The notes below the pieces were generated by a model, which was given only the letters and a program-made list of their open reading frames with translations, was not told the DNA's origin and made no database searches. A stretch of DNA of 23,967 nt from JAGVWJ01 sp964588555. GTDB taxonomy: Archaea; Micrarchaeota; Micrarchaeia; Anstonellales; Bilamarchaeaceae. How positions within the stretch are numbered: position 1 is the first letter of the stretch; every line of letters starts with the position of its first letter. The stretch spans positions 1-23,967 of the forward strand of contig CAZPPT010000016.1 in NCBI GenBank assembly GCA_964588555.1, written 5' to 3'. A program made the position numbers and the translations under genes. Shown piece by piece: positions 15,535 through 23,056 of the stretch.

Positions 15535-16209
15535 ATGAAAGAAGAAGTTATGGTATTCATGCAAAGACGTCTCGTCTGGCGGTTTGATGGGGATCACCGC
15601 GGACGCAGAAGCTATCTCGTTAATGAAAAGGGCATGCCATTTGAGATATGGACGCGTTTAAAGGACGGGAATGTCCGTACGCTGCCGCCAGTTGGATTTC
15701 ATGGAAAGCACGTGGGCGAGCTAAAGTACCTTAAAGAAACTGGGGAATATAAAGCAAATTTTGTAGTGGTAGATACGCGTGCACGTGACGCGCCCCAGGG
15801 CGTTAATTATTTCCTAAAGGCACTCGGTAAGGAGCATGGCCCGCTTGATATTTGTTTTTCATATGCATGTGCACGGCTGCAATTTAATCAGAACAATATA
15901 GCCGACGATGAAAGCGCGCTTCCTATGCTCCTGGTAAATATGGGTAGGTACGTTGCATCACCTTCACGAAGCGAGTTTACGTACTGGAATGACAACACGG
16001 TGCAGAAAGGTGGTGAGGGCGTGCGGGTCATTACGCTTACGCCAAAAGAAATAAACGCGGTTGTTACCATAGCCAGAGGCGTACACAGCGGTGTTGGGGC
16101 ATCACTTACTGCACGGGTCGGCATCACGTGCCTTCTTTTCCAAAAGGCAATTGAGGCAGTTGAGGAACTTGTACTGCGTGAAAATGATGTTCAAGCCGGT
16201 AATTTTTAG
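15535..16209 (+). CDS. Unknown protein, 224 residues
   Basis: The frame opens at ATG 15535; ATGs at 15550 and 15559 are also in frame. A TATA-like element at about 15519-15528 (TAATTTAAAC) would put the transcript start nearest 15550, making MVFMQRRLVWRFDGDHRGRR a good alternative beginning. The first half is strand-rich and basic (RRSYLVNEKGMPFEIWTRLK, ELKYLKETGEYKANFVVVDT); the second half has a Cys pair (ICFSYACARL), a strand-rich RVITLTPKEINAVVTIARG, and a helix-forming tail (LFQKAIEAVEELVLREND). No signal peptide or membrane helix. It lies between the radA operon promoter and aIF5B. No family is recognised. Confidence 0.8.
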   Translation: MKEEVMVFMQRRLVWRFDGDHRGRRSYLVNEKGMPFEIWTRLKDGNVRTLPPVGFHGKHVGELKYLKETGEYKANFVVVDTRARDAPQGVNYFLKALGKEHGPLDICFSYACARLQFNQNNIADDESALPMLLVNMGRYVASPSRSEFTYWNDNTVQKGGEGVRVITLTPKEINAVVTIARGVHSGVGASLTARVGITCLLFQKAIEAVEELVLRENDVQAGNF

Positions 16210-16236
16210 ACACACCGTAGAACAGTTTTTGAATTC

Positions 16237-16368
16237 ATGCGCGCGTACGAAGTAACGGTAAATGCGCCGCTTGAGATTTTATTCCGTCTTTTTATCGGTG
16301 CCGACCGATCGCTTGAGCGGATCAGAAAAAAGGCGCGAAAAATTGCAAACGAAAAAACTGGCGAATAG
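16237..16368 (+). CDS. Possible small basic protein, 43 residues
   Basis: Frame from the ATG at 16237 to TAG 16366-16368 (begins MRAYEVTVNAPLEILFRLFI; ends in the basic helix RSLERIRKKARKIANEK). It starts 27 bases after the preceding gene, with no ribosome site visible, and sits before the aIF5B promoter. Codon use resembles its neighbours. The product would be a short strand followed by a positively charged helix, possibly nucleic-acid-binding. Support is composition only. Confidence 0.45.
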   Translation: MRAYEVTVNAPLEILFRLFIGADRSLERIRKKARKIANEKTGE

Positions 16369-16415
16369 CTGCGTACCGTAACCAATGGCCAACTGCACAT
16401 AGCCCAATGCAATAG

Positions 16416-16425
16416 TAATTTATAC
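16416..16425 (+). promoter_or_regulatory. TATA-like box of the aIF5B gene
   Basis: AGTAATTTATACC-type element about 31-40 bases before the ATG at 16456, implying a leader of roughly ten bases without a clear ribosome site. Confidence 0.45.
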
Positions 16426-16455
16426 CATTCCCACCATTAGTTACTACGGATTTTT

Positions 16456-18198
16456 ATGACCTCACGAAGCCCGATCGTAGTGCTGCTTGCCCATGTCGAC
16501 CACGGGAAAACAACCATGGCAGATGCCATCAGGGGCACAAAGGTCGCAAGCAAGGAGGCGGGCGGCATCACGCAGATGATCGGCGCAAGCTACGTCGAAC
16601 GCGAGACAATTGATGAACTTGCAAAAACAATTGGTAGCAAGATGCGCTTTGACCTTAAAATTCCCGGACTTCTCTTTATCGATACCCCTGGACACGAAGC
16701 ATTCACTAATTTGCGCGAGCGCGGGGGGAGCATCGCGGATATCGCAATTCTCGTGGTTGACATCCAGCAAGGGTTTCAGCCGCAGACCATTGAAAGCATC
16801 CGGATCTTAAAGGAATACAAGACGCCATTTGTCATTGCTGCAAACAAGGTCGACCTCATAGACGGATGGAAAAAACATCCCACGACAAGCTTTCTTGAAA
16901 GTTTTGAAAAACAACCGGAACACGTAAGAAATGCCCTTGATGAAAAAATATACGCAATCATGGGAAAAATCTCCGAATACGGTTTTAATGCAGAGCGGTT
17001 TGACAGGGTAAAGGATTTTGGAAAGGAGCTTGTGATAATCCCGGTGAGCGGCAAGACGCGCGAGGGGATCAGTGAACTTCTCGTACTCATTGCAGGCCTT
17101 AGCCAGAAATTCCTTGAGAACAGCCTCAAGATCGAAGTTGCGGGACCGGCAAAGGGAAACATTATTGAGGTAAAGGAAGAAAAGGGGCTTGGGACCACCA
17201 TTGATGCAATCGTCTATGACGGGGTACTCAAAAAAGGTGACAACCTCCTCTTTCTTACCAATAACGGCGTCAAGGAAACAAAGGTACGCAGTCTCCTTGA
17301 ACCGAATTTAAGCGGCGGGGAAAAGTTCAAACAGATCGAATCGGTTTCTGCTGCTGCAGGAGTGAAGATCGTTGCGCCGGACCTGGAGGAAGCGCTTCCA
17401 GGCTCCCCAATTCGCGTCGTTGATGACATTATAAAAAATAAGCTTGAGCTTGAGCAACAGTTTAAGCGCATCCTCTCTGAAAATGTCGAATCAGGCGTGA
17501 TCGTGCGTGCGGACAGCCTTGGCAGCGTCGAAGCGATACTGCTCCTTCTTAAGGCAAACGATATCCCGGTCAAGCACGCAAGCGTCGGAAAGCTTACAAG
17601 AAAGGACGTCCTCGCAGCAAAGGCGGTCGCAAATGAGGACAAGTACCGCGGCGTGGTGATGGGGTTCAACGTCCCGGTGCTTGACGATGCGCGCGAAGAA
17701 AGCAAAGATGCCGGCGTCCCGGTCATCTGGAGCAATATCATATACCACCTCATCGACCAATATAACGAATGGGTGACTGAGGAAAAGGACCGTGAGAAAA
17801 AAGAGCTTGAGCTTAAATTTGCATGGCCTGGAAAGGTGCGGCTCATTGCGGGATTTTGCTTTCGGGTAAGCAAGCCGGCGGTGTTTGGCGTTGAAGTGAG
17901 TGCCGGCAGGATCAAGAAGGGATACCGCCTCATGAATGCAAACGGCGAGATCGTTGGGGAGATACGGGAAATACAACACGAAAAAGAATCGATCAATGAG
18001 GCAACGAGGGGTATGCAAATTGCGATTTCATGTGACGGAATCCATTACGGAAAGAACGTACAGGAAGGGGAAAACCTATACGTCTACATTTTGGATGAGG
18101 AATTTAAGAAATGGGAAAAGCAGATGAAGGCACTAAGCGAAGAGGAAAAACAACTTCTTAATGAGACGAAAATGAAGTCGCGGAAGGTTGGGTTTTAA
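16456..18198 (+). CDS. infB: Translation initiation factor aIF5B (IF-2 homologue), GTPase
   Basis: GTPase that promotes ribosomal subunit joining in late initiation. 580 residues, typical of archaeal aIF5B, which lacks the long N-terminal extensions of eIF5B. G domain: G1 AHVDHGKTT at 12-20 (usually GHVDHGKT), switch GGITQMIGA at 36-44, G3 DTPGHE at 76-81, G4 NKVD at 130-133, G5 in the IIPVSGKTREGI region. Then a beta-barrel domain II (AKGNIIEVKEEKGLGTTIDA), domain III (VIVRADSLGSVEAILLLLKA), a long helix and the C-terminal beta-barrel (AVFGVEVSAGRIKKGYRLMN). All catalytic motifs are intact. Its TAA stop (18196-18198) overlaps the stop of the convergent gene at 18195-18674. Confidence 0.97.
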   Translation: MTSRSPIVVLLAHVDHGKTTMADAIRGTKVASKEAGGITQMIGASYVERETIDELAKTIGSKMRFDLKIPGLLFIDTPGHEAFTNLRERGGSIADIAILVVDIQQGFQPQTIESIRILKEYKTPFVIAANKVDLIDGWKKHPTTSFLESFEKQPEHVRNALDEKIYAIMGKISEYGFNAERFDRVKDFGKELVIIPVSGKTREGISELLVLIAGLSQKFLENSLKIEVAGPAKGNIIEVKEEKGLGTTIDAIVYDGVLKKGDNLLFLTNNGVKETKVRSLLEPNLSGGEKFKQIESVSAAAGVKIVAPDLEEALPGSPIRVVDDIIKNKLELEQQFKRILSENVESGVIVRADSLGSVEAILLLLKANDIPVKHASVGKLTRKDVLAAKAVANEDKYRGVVMGFNVPVLDDAREESKDAGVPVIWSNIIYHLIDQYNEWVTEEKDREKKELELKFAWPGKVRLIAGFCFRVSKPAVFGVEVSAGRIKKGYRLMNANGEIVGEIREIQHEKESINEATRGMQIAISCDGIHYGKNVQEGENLYVYILDEEFKKWEKQMKALSEEEKQLLNETKMKSRKVGF

Positions 18199-18674
18199 TC
18201 AATTTCAGTAATGCGGCTCTTAACGGAACTGTACAAACCTACCCCTAGAAGTCGTGCTGATTCAAGAAACACACGGTCACGTATATTACTATTAGCTAAC
18301 AATATTTTAGCTGTTGCGGGGGATTTTCCAGCCTGAATTAACACTTCGGACATGAACGACTCGATTTCCTCTTTCGTGGCTGGCCGATCAACTCCGGCCA
18401 AATGTACCTTAAATTGGGAAGACGCACCACAATTGACGTACATAATACTTCCCTCTATCCCAGGTATCTTAAGCCCAGTTATATGTGCAATTGGACTTTG
18501 GTCAACAGGTAATGATCGGGACATCTCGAATTCAACCAGAATCAAGGCATGTTGTCTAGCAGGTTCATTATAAAACCACCTCCTAAAACGGTGCTTCGTG
18601 CTTTCTAAAAGTAGCTTCCCTCTTTGTAAAAATGATGGTCTAAGCAATCGGTCTATATCTTTGATTTTTTTCAT
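18195..18674 (-). CDS. Unknown protein, 159 residues
   Basis: ATG at 18674 (MKKIKDIDRLLRPSFLQRGK); a TATA-like box at about 18692-18702 suggests a leaderless start. The basic N-terminus has RFRRWFYNEPARQH; the middle is strand-rich (HALILVEFEMSRSLPVD, GIEGSIMYVNCGASSQFKVH); the C-terminal half is helical (ATKEEIESFMSEVLIQAG, SARLLGVGLYSSVKSRI). No known motif. Ends in TAA overlapping the aIF5B stop codon in the four bases TTAA, so the two genes converge with no space between them. Function not recognised. Confidence 0.75.
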   Translation of the reverse strand: MKKIKDIDRLLRPSFLQRGKLLLESTKHRFRRWFYNEPARQHALILVEFEMSRSLPVDQSPIAHITGLKIPGIEGSIMYVNCGASSQFKVHLAGVDRPATKEEIESFMSEVLIQAGKSPATAKILLANSNIRDRVFLESARLLGVGLYSSVKSRITEID

Positions 18675-18691
18675 ATATTTATTTCACAAAG

Positions 18692-18702
18692 GTTATATAT
18701 AA
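18692..18702 (-). promoter_or_regulatory. TATA-like box of the 159-residue orphan gene
   Basis: TTTATATATAA-type element on the minus strand, about 18-28 bases upstream of the ATG at 18674. Confidence 0.45.
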
Positions 18703-18819
18703 ATAAGTCGTTTTTTACCTTTTTTAACAACTTATATAATAACTAGGAAGTATGGTCTGTTTCCTGAGCTTAACTGGCGCGAGGTTGCACGACGGGCAAT
18801 TCAAGAAAGCAATAGCTGA
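18703..18819 (+). pseudogene. Possible 3' remnant of a VapB/RHH-type antitoxin gene
   Basis: A frame open from 18703 to TGA at 18817-18819, without any start codon, ends in KYGLFPELNWREVARRAIQE. A segment of the pattern ‘P-x-x-N-W-R/S-E-V-A-R-R-A-I’ is typical of archaeal ribbon-helix-helix antitoxins. The 5' part of the gene and any toxin are missing. The call rests on this short stretch only, so chance resemblance is possible. Confidence 0.3.
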
Positions 18820-18864
18820 CCGGCATAAATAATCGATGTAAACCAAAAGTTGACAAACGTAAAT

Positions 18865-18872
18865 CTTTAAAG
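18865..18872 (+). promoter_or_regulatory. TATA-like box of the lipoprotein gene
   Basis: CTTTAAAG, 21-28 bases before the ATG at 18893, giving a nearly leaderless message. Confidence 0.45.
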
Positions 18873-18887
18873 TTTACATAAGTAAAC
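18872..18887. repeat. 6-bp perfect inverted repeat at the lipoprotein promoter
   Basis: GTTTAC, spacer ATAA, GTAAAC, overlapping the TATA-like box by one base and ending five bases before the ATG at 18893. A further related half-site (ACGTAAAT) lies at about 18858-18865. The position would let a bound repressor block transcription. Confidence 0.4.
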
Positions 18888-18892
18888 TCACC

Positions 18893-19957
18893 ATGCGCTT
18901 AATTTTTGTTATTCTCTTCGTTATTTCTAGTGCGTTATTTGGCTGCATTTCCGAACAGAAGTACCCGCTTGTCCCCGACTCGCTTTCAATAAGCCAAAAC
19001 AATGATGAACTGGCAATGTCTGCCAATTTCTCAGGAAACGACATCCCAAAAGAAACAAAGGCAAGACTAACGCTTTGGACTGCGACGGGAGAAAAGATAT
19101 ATGACCGGGAATTTTTCATGAAAGAGAGCGAGTTTACGTCACGTGGGAATAAGACAACGCTGACGCGACATATCAAACTTACTACAACTGCAAAGGTAGA
19201 CGCGGCCGAATTGACGCTTATGCTACCAAATGGGATGAAAAAACTGACGGCGGGGTCGCGGGCGCTTAATTTTAATGAATTGGATGTCGAAGTCGTTGCG
19301 CATGAAACACAGTATGCAGTTTTTTTAGAAGTACCGGAACCGCAAGAGCTTATTAACAGGACACTCTATGCAACGATCCTTGACAATGAAGGCATGCTCC
19401 ATCAGACGATCATCCTTATTGCACCTTCGATGATCAGGGAGAAAAATGCGGTATTCTTTATCCCGTACCAGGCAGTGCCGAAATCATTTTATAAGACAGG
19501 AAACCTACTTATCACATTTAATGGAAGCGAACGGCGTACTGAAATTCCACTTCGCCATTATACTGCCCAGGAAGCGCACGCTAAGCAAGAGGGGGAATTT
19601 ATAAAAAATGCGCAGGGAATTGCAAACGGGACAACTGAGTATGTCGGCTTTAAGTTTAATGTAACGCGCGCGGGAATCTACCGTGACCGGGCAGCAGACG
19701 AACTGCTTGTGCGGTTTGACGCAGAATTGGCAAATGCGCTCCTGCGCCCCCAGTACCTCATTAGGAGCGATTTTTATATGAAGGATGAGAAAAAAACTTT
19801 TTACCCGGTGCTTACGAAACGCTCGTCGAATTTTGGGCCGCTTCTCATGGCTAGTGAATCAGTAAATGCAAGCTTCTACTTTTTGATTAGTGCGCCAAAG
19901 GATAGGTATGCATTTTACTATGGGGATAAAAAATTAGCTGAATATAAAATAACGTGA
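18893..19957 (+). CDS. Putative lipoprotein, 354 residues, unknown function
   Basis: ATG at 18893. Signal sequence MRLIFVILFVISSALFGC with a lipobox-like ALFGC, so Cys18 is the likely lipid anchor after cleavage. The mature part is soluble and strand-rich, with Ig-like fragments (LSISQNNDELAMSANFSGN, KARLTLWTATGEKIYDREF, AVFLEVPEPQELINRTLYAT) and several N-x-S/T sites. No enzymatic motif. It is followed after four bases by the kinase/deaminase fusion on the same strand, but their jobs look unrelated. The promoter carries an inverted repeat. Probably faces the outside of the membrane; possible roles are binding or envelope structure, unproven. Confidence 0.8.
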   Translation: MRLIFVILFVISSALFGCISEQKYPLVPDSLSISQNNDELAMSANFSGNDIPKETKARLTLWTATGEKIYDREFFMKESEFTSRGNKTTLTRHIKLTTTAKVDAAELTLMLPNGMKKLTAGSRALNFNELDVEVVAHETQYAVFLEVPEPQELINRTLYATILDNEGMLHQTIILIAPSMIREKNAVFFIPYQAVPKSFYKTGNLLITFNGSERRTEIPLRHYTAQEAHAKQEGEFIKNAQGIANGTTEYVGFKFNVTRAGIYRDRAADELLVRFDAELANALLRPQYLIRSDFYMKDEKKTFYPVLTKRSSNFGPLLMASESVNASFYFLISAPKDRYAFYYGDKKLAEYKIT

Positions 19958-19961
19958 TACT

Positions 19962-20978
19962 ATGATTATTGGGCTAACCGGCGAAAACTGTGCAGGCAAG
20001 GGGACAGTTGCTGAATACCTCCAGGCAAAGGGATTCGAATACTATTCACTAAGCGACGTGGTGCGCGAGGCATTGCAAAAAGAAAATAAAGAGATCAGGC
20101 GTGACAACCTCATCAAGAAGGCGAATGAGCTTCGGCAAAATGACGCAGGGGCACTTGCAAAGGAAATAATAAAACGAATTGAACCAAACAAAAAATACGT
20201 AATCGACTCGATACGAAATCCCCTCGAAGTAGACGAGCTTATGAAATTAAAGCACTTCGCCCTTGTCCACGTAACTGCGCCGGCGCGCATTCGCTTTGAG
20301 AGGATGGTAAAACGAAAGCGCGAAAGCGACCCAAAAACATATGAGGAATTTATGCGGATTGAAGAGGCAGAGAGAAAAAATACAGATCCAAAAAAACAAA
20401 ACCTAGAGGCAACTGTAGCACGCGCAAAAAAGACACTCGTAAACGACGGCGCATTTTCAAAATTATATGATAACATTAATCATTTGTTGGCAGAGATAAG
20501 TGGTGATTTTGTGGTGGAACGACCCAGCTGGGATGAATATTTCATGAGCATTGCACAAGTTGTCGCGTCGCGAAGCAACTGCATGAAACGCCATGTTGCT
20601 GCGATCATTATCCGGGATAAACGAATTGTGAGCACCGGCTACAACGGCACGCCGCGGGGAGTCAAGAATTGTAATGAGGGCGGCTGCGAGCGCTGCAACA
20701 ACAATACGGAAAGCGGCAAAAACCTTGCCGACTGCGTCTGCTCGCACGGTGAGGAAAATGCGATCGTCCAGTCAGCGTATCACGGTATCGAAATCAAGGG
20801 GTCAACGCTCTACAGCACGTTTTCCCCCTGCCTTCTTTGTACGAAGATGATCATCAATGCGGGGATCCAGGAGGTTGTCTACAACGCAGAATACCCACTT
20901 GCCCAAGTAAGCATAAAATTACTTAAGGAAGCGGGCATTGTGGTGAGGCGGTTTGAAAGGGATAGTCGCCATAGTTAG
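19962..20978 (+). CDS. Fusion: P-loop nucleotide kinase-like domain + dCMP deaminase
   Basis: 338 residues. N-terminal domain 1-180: P-loop GENCAGKGT at 7-15, then a helical lid-like region with DSIRNP at 82-87 and TAPARIRFERM near 105-115, resembling dephospho-CoA kinase or deoxynucleoside monophosphate kinase folds. C-terminal domain about 188-335 is a zinc-dependent cytidine/dCMP deaminase: H262-G-E264 (HxE), P289-C290-L-L-C293 (PCxxC), and an added Cys set at 237, 241, 244, 258 and 260 typical of dCMP deaminases with a second zinc. Expected reaction: dCMP to dUMP for dTMP supply. Yeast Dcd1 has a comparable N-terminal P-loop-like part (from memory). Starts four bases after the lipoprotein stop. 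The kinase substrate is unknown. Confidence 0.9.
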   Translation: MIIGLTGENCAGKGTVAEYLQAKGFEYYSLSDVVREALQKENKEIRRDNLIKKANELRQNDAGALAKEIIKRIEPNKKYVIDSIRNPLEVDELMKLKHFALVHVTAPARIRFERMVKRKRESDPKTYEEFMRIEEAERKNTDPKKQNLEATVARAKKTLVNDGAFSKLYDNINHLLAEISGDFVVERPSWDEYFMSIAQVVASRSNCMKRHVAAIIIRDKRIVSTGYNGTPRGVKNCNEGGCERCNNNTESGKNLADCVCSHGEENAIVQSAYHGIEIKGSTLYSTFSPCLLCTKMIINAGIQEVVYNAEYPLAQVSIKLLKEAGIVVRRFERDSRHS

Positions 20979-22618
20979 AACATCTGGCACACGTTTGGCC
21001 CGAGCTTCTTTGTAAGTACCATGTTCTCAGAATAGTCAATTGGTACATCAATTACTGCAAGCTCCTCGTTCTTAATTGCGTTTTTAAGAATTTCTTCAAA
21101 CTCGCTTGCCCGCTCAACGCGATAGCCCTTTGCGCCAAAACTTTCTGCAAGTTTTACAAAATCAGGATTGCCGAATTTTACCCCAAAATTCTTTTTCCCG
21201 TGCCTTTGTTGCGTCCACTCGATTGCGCCATAGCCGCCGTCATTAAATATGACATTGACAAATGATAACCCAAGGCGTTTGGCAGTCTCAAGTTCCTGGA
21301 AATTCATAAGGAAGCCGCCGTCACCGCTCACTGAAACGATAGTCGTGTCAGGTTTTGCGAGCTTTGCGCCGATCGCTCCGGGAAGCGCAATGCCCATGCT
21401 TGCAAACCCGTTTGAGATGATGACGGTGTTTGGGATATATGTCGGAAAAAGCCGCGCAATCCAGAGCTTATGTGCGCCAACATCGGATATGAGGATCGAA
21501 TCGTTTGCAAGTGCGCCGCGCAATGCCTTGAGCGCAAACTGGGGGGTGAGCGGATATCGTCTTTCCATTCCCGCCTTGACCCCATATATCTCGTTTTTAA
21601 ACTCGTCAAGTTTCGAATGTGAGGCCGGCCGCTCACGTTTTTTAACCATGGCGGCAAGCGTGCCAAGGATCGCCTCGAAGTCGCCGACAAGCTGAAGATT
21701 GAAATCGTAATCCGCATCGAGAACCCGTGCAGGAACGCTGTCGATATCGATAATTTTTTTGCTCTTTTCCTTATTCCAATGCTGCGGGGCATATTCAACA
21801 AGGTCGTACCCGACCGTAATAACGAGGTCTGCACGGTCAAATTCGCAGAGGAGATAATCCTTTGACTGCAGGCCGATGGTGCCAAGTGAAAGCAAATGGC
21901 CGCTTGGGATTGCGCCCTTGCTCATAAACGTCTTTGCAACAGGGATATTGGTTGCTTCTGCAAATAATAAGAGGGCAGCGCAGGACTGGGTCCGTATAAG
22001 GCCGTTACCGGCAAGGATAATAGGATGGCGCGCCTCGTTTATGAGCCGTGCAGCCTCTTTCAAGGAAGCAGCGGAAGGAACAACACGCGCCGGGACAGTA
22101 TGCTTCATTACGTGTGCATCCGTTTCCCTGTCGGCCACGTCGCTTGGGAGTTCAAGATGCGTTGCGCCCTGCTTTTCCTGTTGTGCGACATAAAACGCCT
22201 TGCGGACGAGCTCAGGAATGCTTGCGGGGTTCGTAATCCGCGCATTCCATTTCGTGATCGGCTCGAATGCCCGCACAATATCCACATATTGGTGGAGCTC
22301 CCGGTGTGCAAGCTGCGAGTCGGTCTGGCCGGTAATTGCAACTAAGGGGGAATGGTCAAGATGCGCACTTGCAATGCCTGTTGCGAGGTTAAGTGCGCCC
22401 GGGCCAAGCGTTGCAAGGCAGACGCCCGCCTTATGTGTAATCCGCCCATAGAGGTCCGCCATAAAGGCCGCCCCTTGTTCGTGGCGTGTGAGGATAAACT
22501 CAATCGATGAGGTAGAAAGTGCGTCCATGAATTCGACGGTTTCTTCACCCGGAAGGCCAAAGATATATTTGACACCTTCGTGTTCAAGGCACTTCACCAT
22601 CAGATCGGCGGATTTCAT
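20975..22618 (-). CDS. alsS: Thiamine-diphosphate enzyme, acetolactate synthase (AlsS-like)
   Basis: 547 residues, usual length. Condenses two pyruvates to 2-acetolactate, for branched-chain amino acids or acetoin. PYR domain: FGLPGEETVEF at 20-30, catalytic Glu47 in RHEQGAAFMADLYGR; central domain about 185-325 with ITVGYDLVEYAPQHW; PP domain with GDGGFLMNFQELE from 432 and NDGGYG from 459 binding ThDP-Mg. The end VPIDYSENM and the GYDLVEY segment match B. subtilis AlsS, an FAD-independent catabolic type, more than IlvB. No small regulatory subunit (IlvN) or other ilv gene is adjacent. Its promoter (TAATTTAAAC at 22641-22650) lies inside the start of the divergent winged-helix gene. The stop overlaps that of the deaminase gene. 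Other ThDP enzymes (oxalyl-CoA, benzoylformate decarboxylases) are less likely. Confidence 0.88.
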   Translation of the reverse strand: MKSADLMVKCLEHEGVKYIFGLPGEETVEFMDALSTSSIEFILTRHEQGAAFMADLYGRITHKAGVCLATLGPGALNLATGIASAHLDHSPLVAITGQTDSQLAHRELHQYVDIVRAFEPITKWNARITNPASIPELVRKAFYVAQQEKQGATHLELPSDVADRETDAHVMKHTVPARVVPSAASLKEAARLINEARHPIILAGNGLIRTQSCAALLLFAEATNIPVAKTFMSKGAIPSGHLLSLGTIGLQSKDYLLCEFDRADLVITVGYDLVEYAPQHWNKEKSKKIIDIDSVPARVLDADYDFNLQLVGDFEAILGTLAAMVKKRERPASHSKLDEFKNEIYGVKAGMERRYPLTPQFALKALRGALANDSILISDVGAHKLWIARLFPTYIPNTVIISNGFASMGIALPGAIGAKLAKPDTTIVSVSGDGGFLMNFQELETAKRLGLSFVNVIFNDGGYGAIEWTQQRHGKKNFGVKFGNPDFVKLAESFGAKGYRVERASEFEEILKNAIKNEELAVIDVPIDYSENMVLTKKLGPNVCQMF

Positions 22619-22623
22619 ACTAA

Positions 22624-22980
22624 ATGATTAGAGGGAAAGTGTTTAAATTAAGGATGAGAGAGGGATACGTGAAACGTTACAACGGCGAATACTGCCACCT
22701 CTTAGGCGCGATCAGCGACAAGCACAACTTTGCAATTGCAGTCCAGATAATGCAAAAGGGGCCGCTTACGTACAAGGAACTTGAGGAAAGCCTCCCGTTT
22801 CTCAAAAAGCGCATGAAGCACCATATTAAACGGCTTGTTGACTGCAGGTTTGTGTTTTCAAAAAAGCACCGGAACAAAACAAAATACTACCTCAACAGGA
22901 GCACAGTACTTGGAATAATAAAGGTAGTCGGAAGGCACATAAAGAGGCATGGAAGCGGCTACAAGCGCATTTCCAAGTAG
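22624..22980 (+). CDS. Winged-helix DNA-binding protein, likely regulator
   Basis: Up to 118 residues. ArsR/MarR-type winged helix about 32-92: NFAIAVQIMQKGPLTYKELE, then KKRMKHHIKRLVDCRFVFSK as recognition helix and following strand, wing KHRNKTKYYLN. The basic C-terminus (RHIKRHGSGYKRISK) may touch DNA. The start is uncertain: ATG 22624 is five bases from the acetolactate synthase ATG and upstream of the latter's TATA box; ATG 22654 is in frame; GTG 22669 has the only good ribosome site (GAGAGG). Divergence with the promoter overlap suggests it controls itself and the acetolactate synthase gene, which is an inference. No ligand-binding domain or Cys sensor is present. Confidence 0.8.
   Translation: MIRGKVFKLRMREGYVKRYNGEYCHLLGAISDKHNFAIAVQIMQKGPLTYKELEESLPFLKKRMKHHIKRLVDCRFVFSKKHRNKTKYYLNRSTVLGIIKVVGRHIKRHGSGYKRISK
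22641..22650 (-). promoter_or_regulatory. TATA-like box of the acetolactate synthase gene
   Basis: TAATTTAAAC on the minus strand, 23-32 bases upstream of the ATG at 22618, so a leaderless message. It falls inside the 5' end of the divergent winged-helix frame. Confidence 0.45.
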
Positions 22981-23014
22981 TGGAAACTTTTGTGACACTC
23001 ATTTAAAAAGCGTT

Positions 23015-23026
23015 TGTTTATAAACA
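23015..23026. promoter_or_regulatory. TATA-like palindrome before the HTH gene
   Basis: TGTTTATAAACA is a perfect 12-bp palindrome containing TTTATAAA, about 31-42 bases before the ATG at 23057. The downstream leader holds the GAGGTGA ribosome site. Confidence 0.45.
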
Positions 23027-23056
23027 TATAATACAACAAAAAATAACTTGAGGTGA

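Noticed and set aside
17214..17996. Minus-strand 260-residue frame inside the aIF5B gene
   Set aside because: It overlaps a complete conserved GTPase and has shadow-like Ser/Arg/Leu composition, with no start signals.
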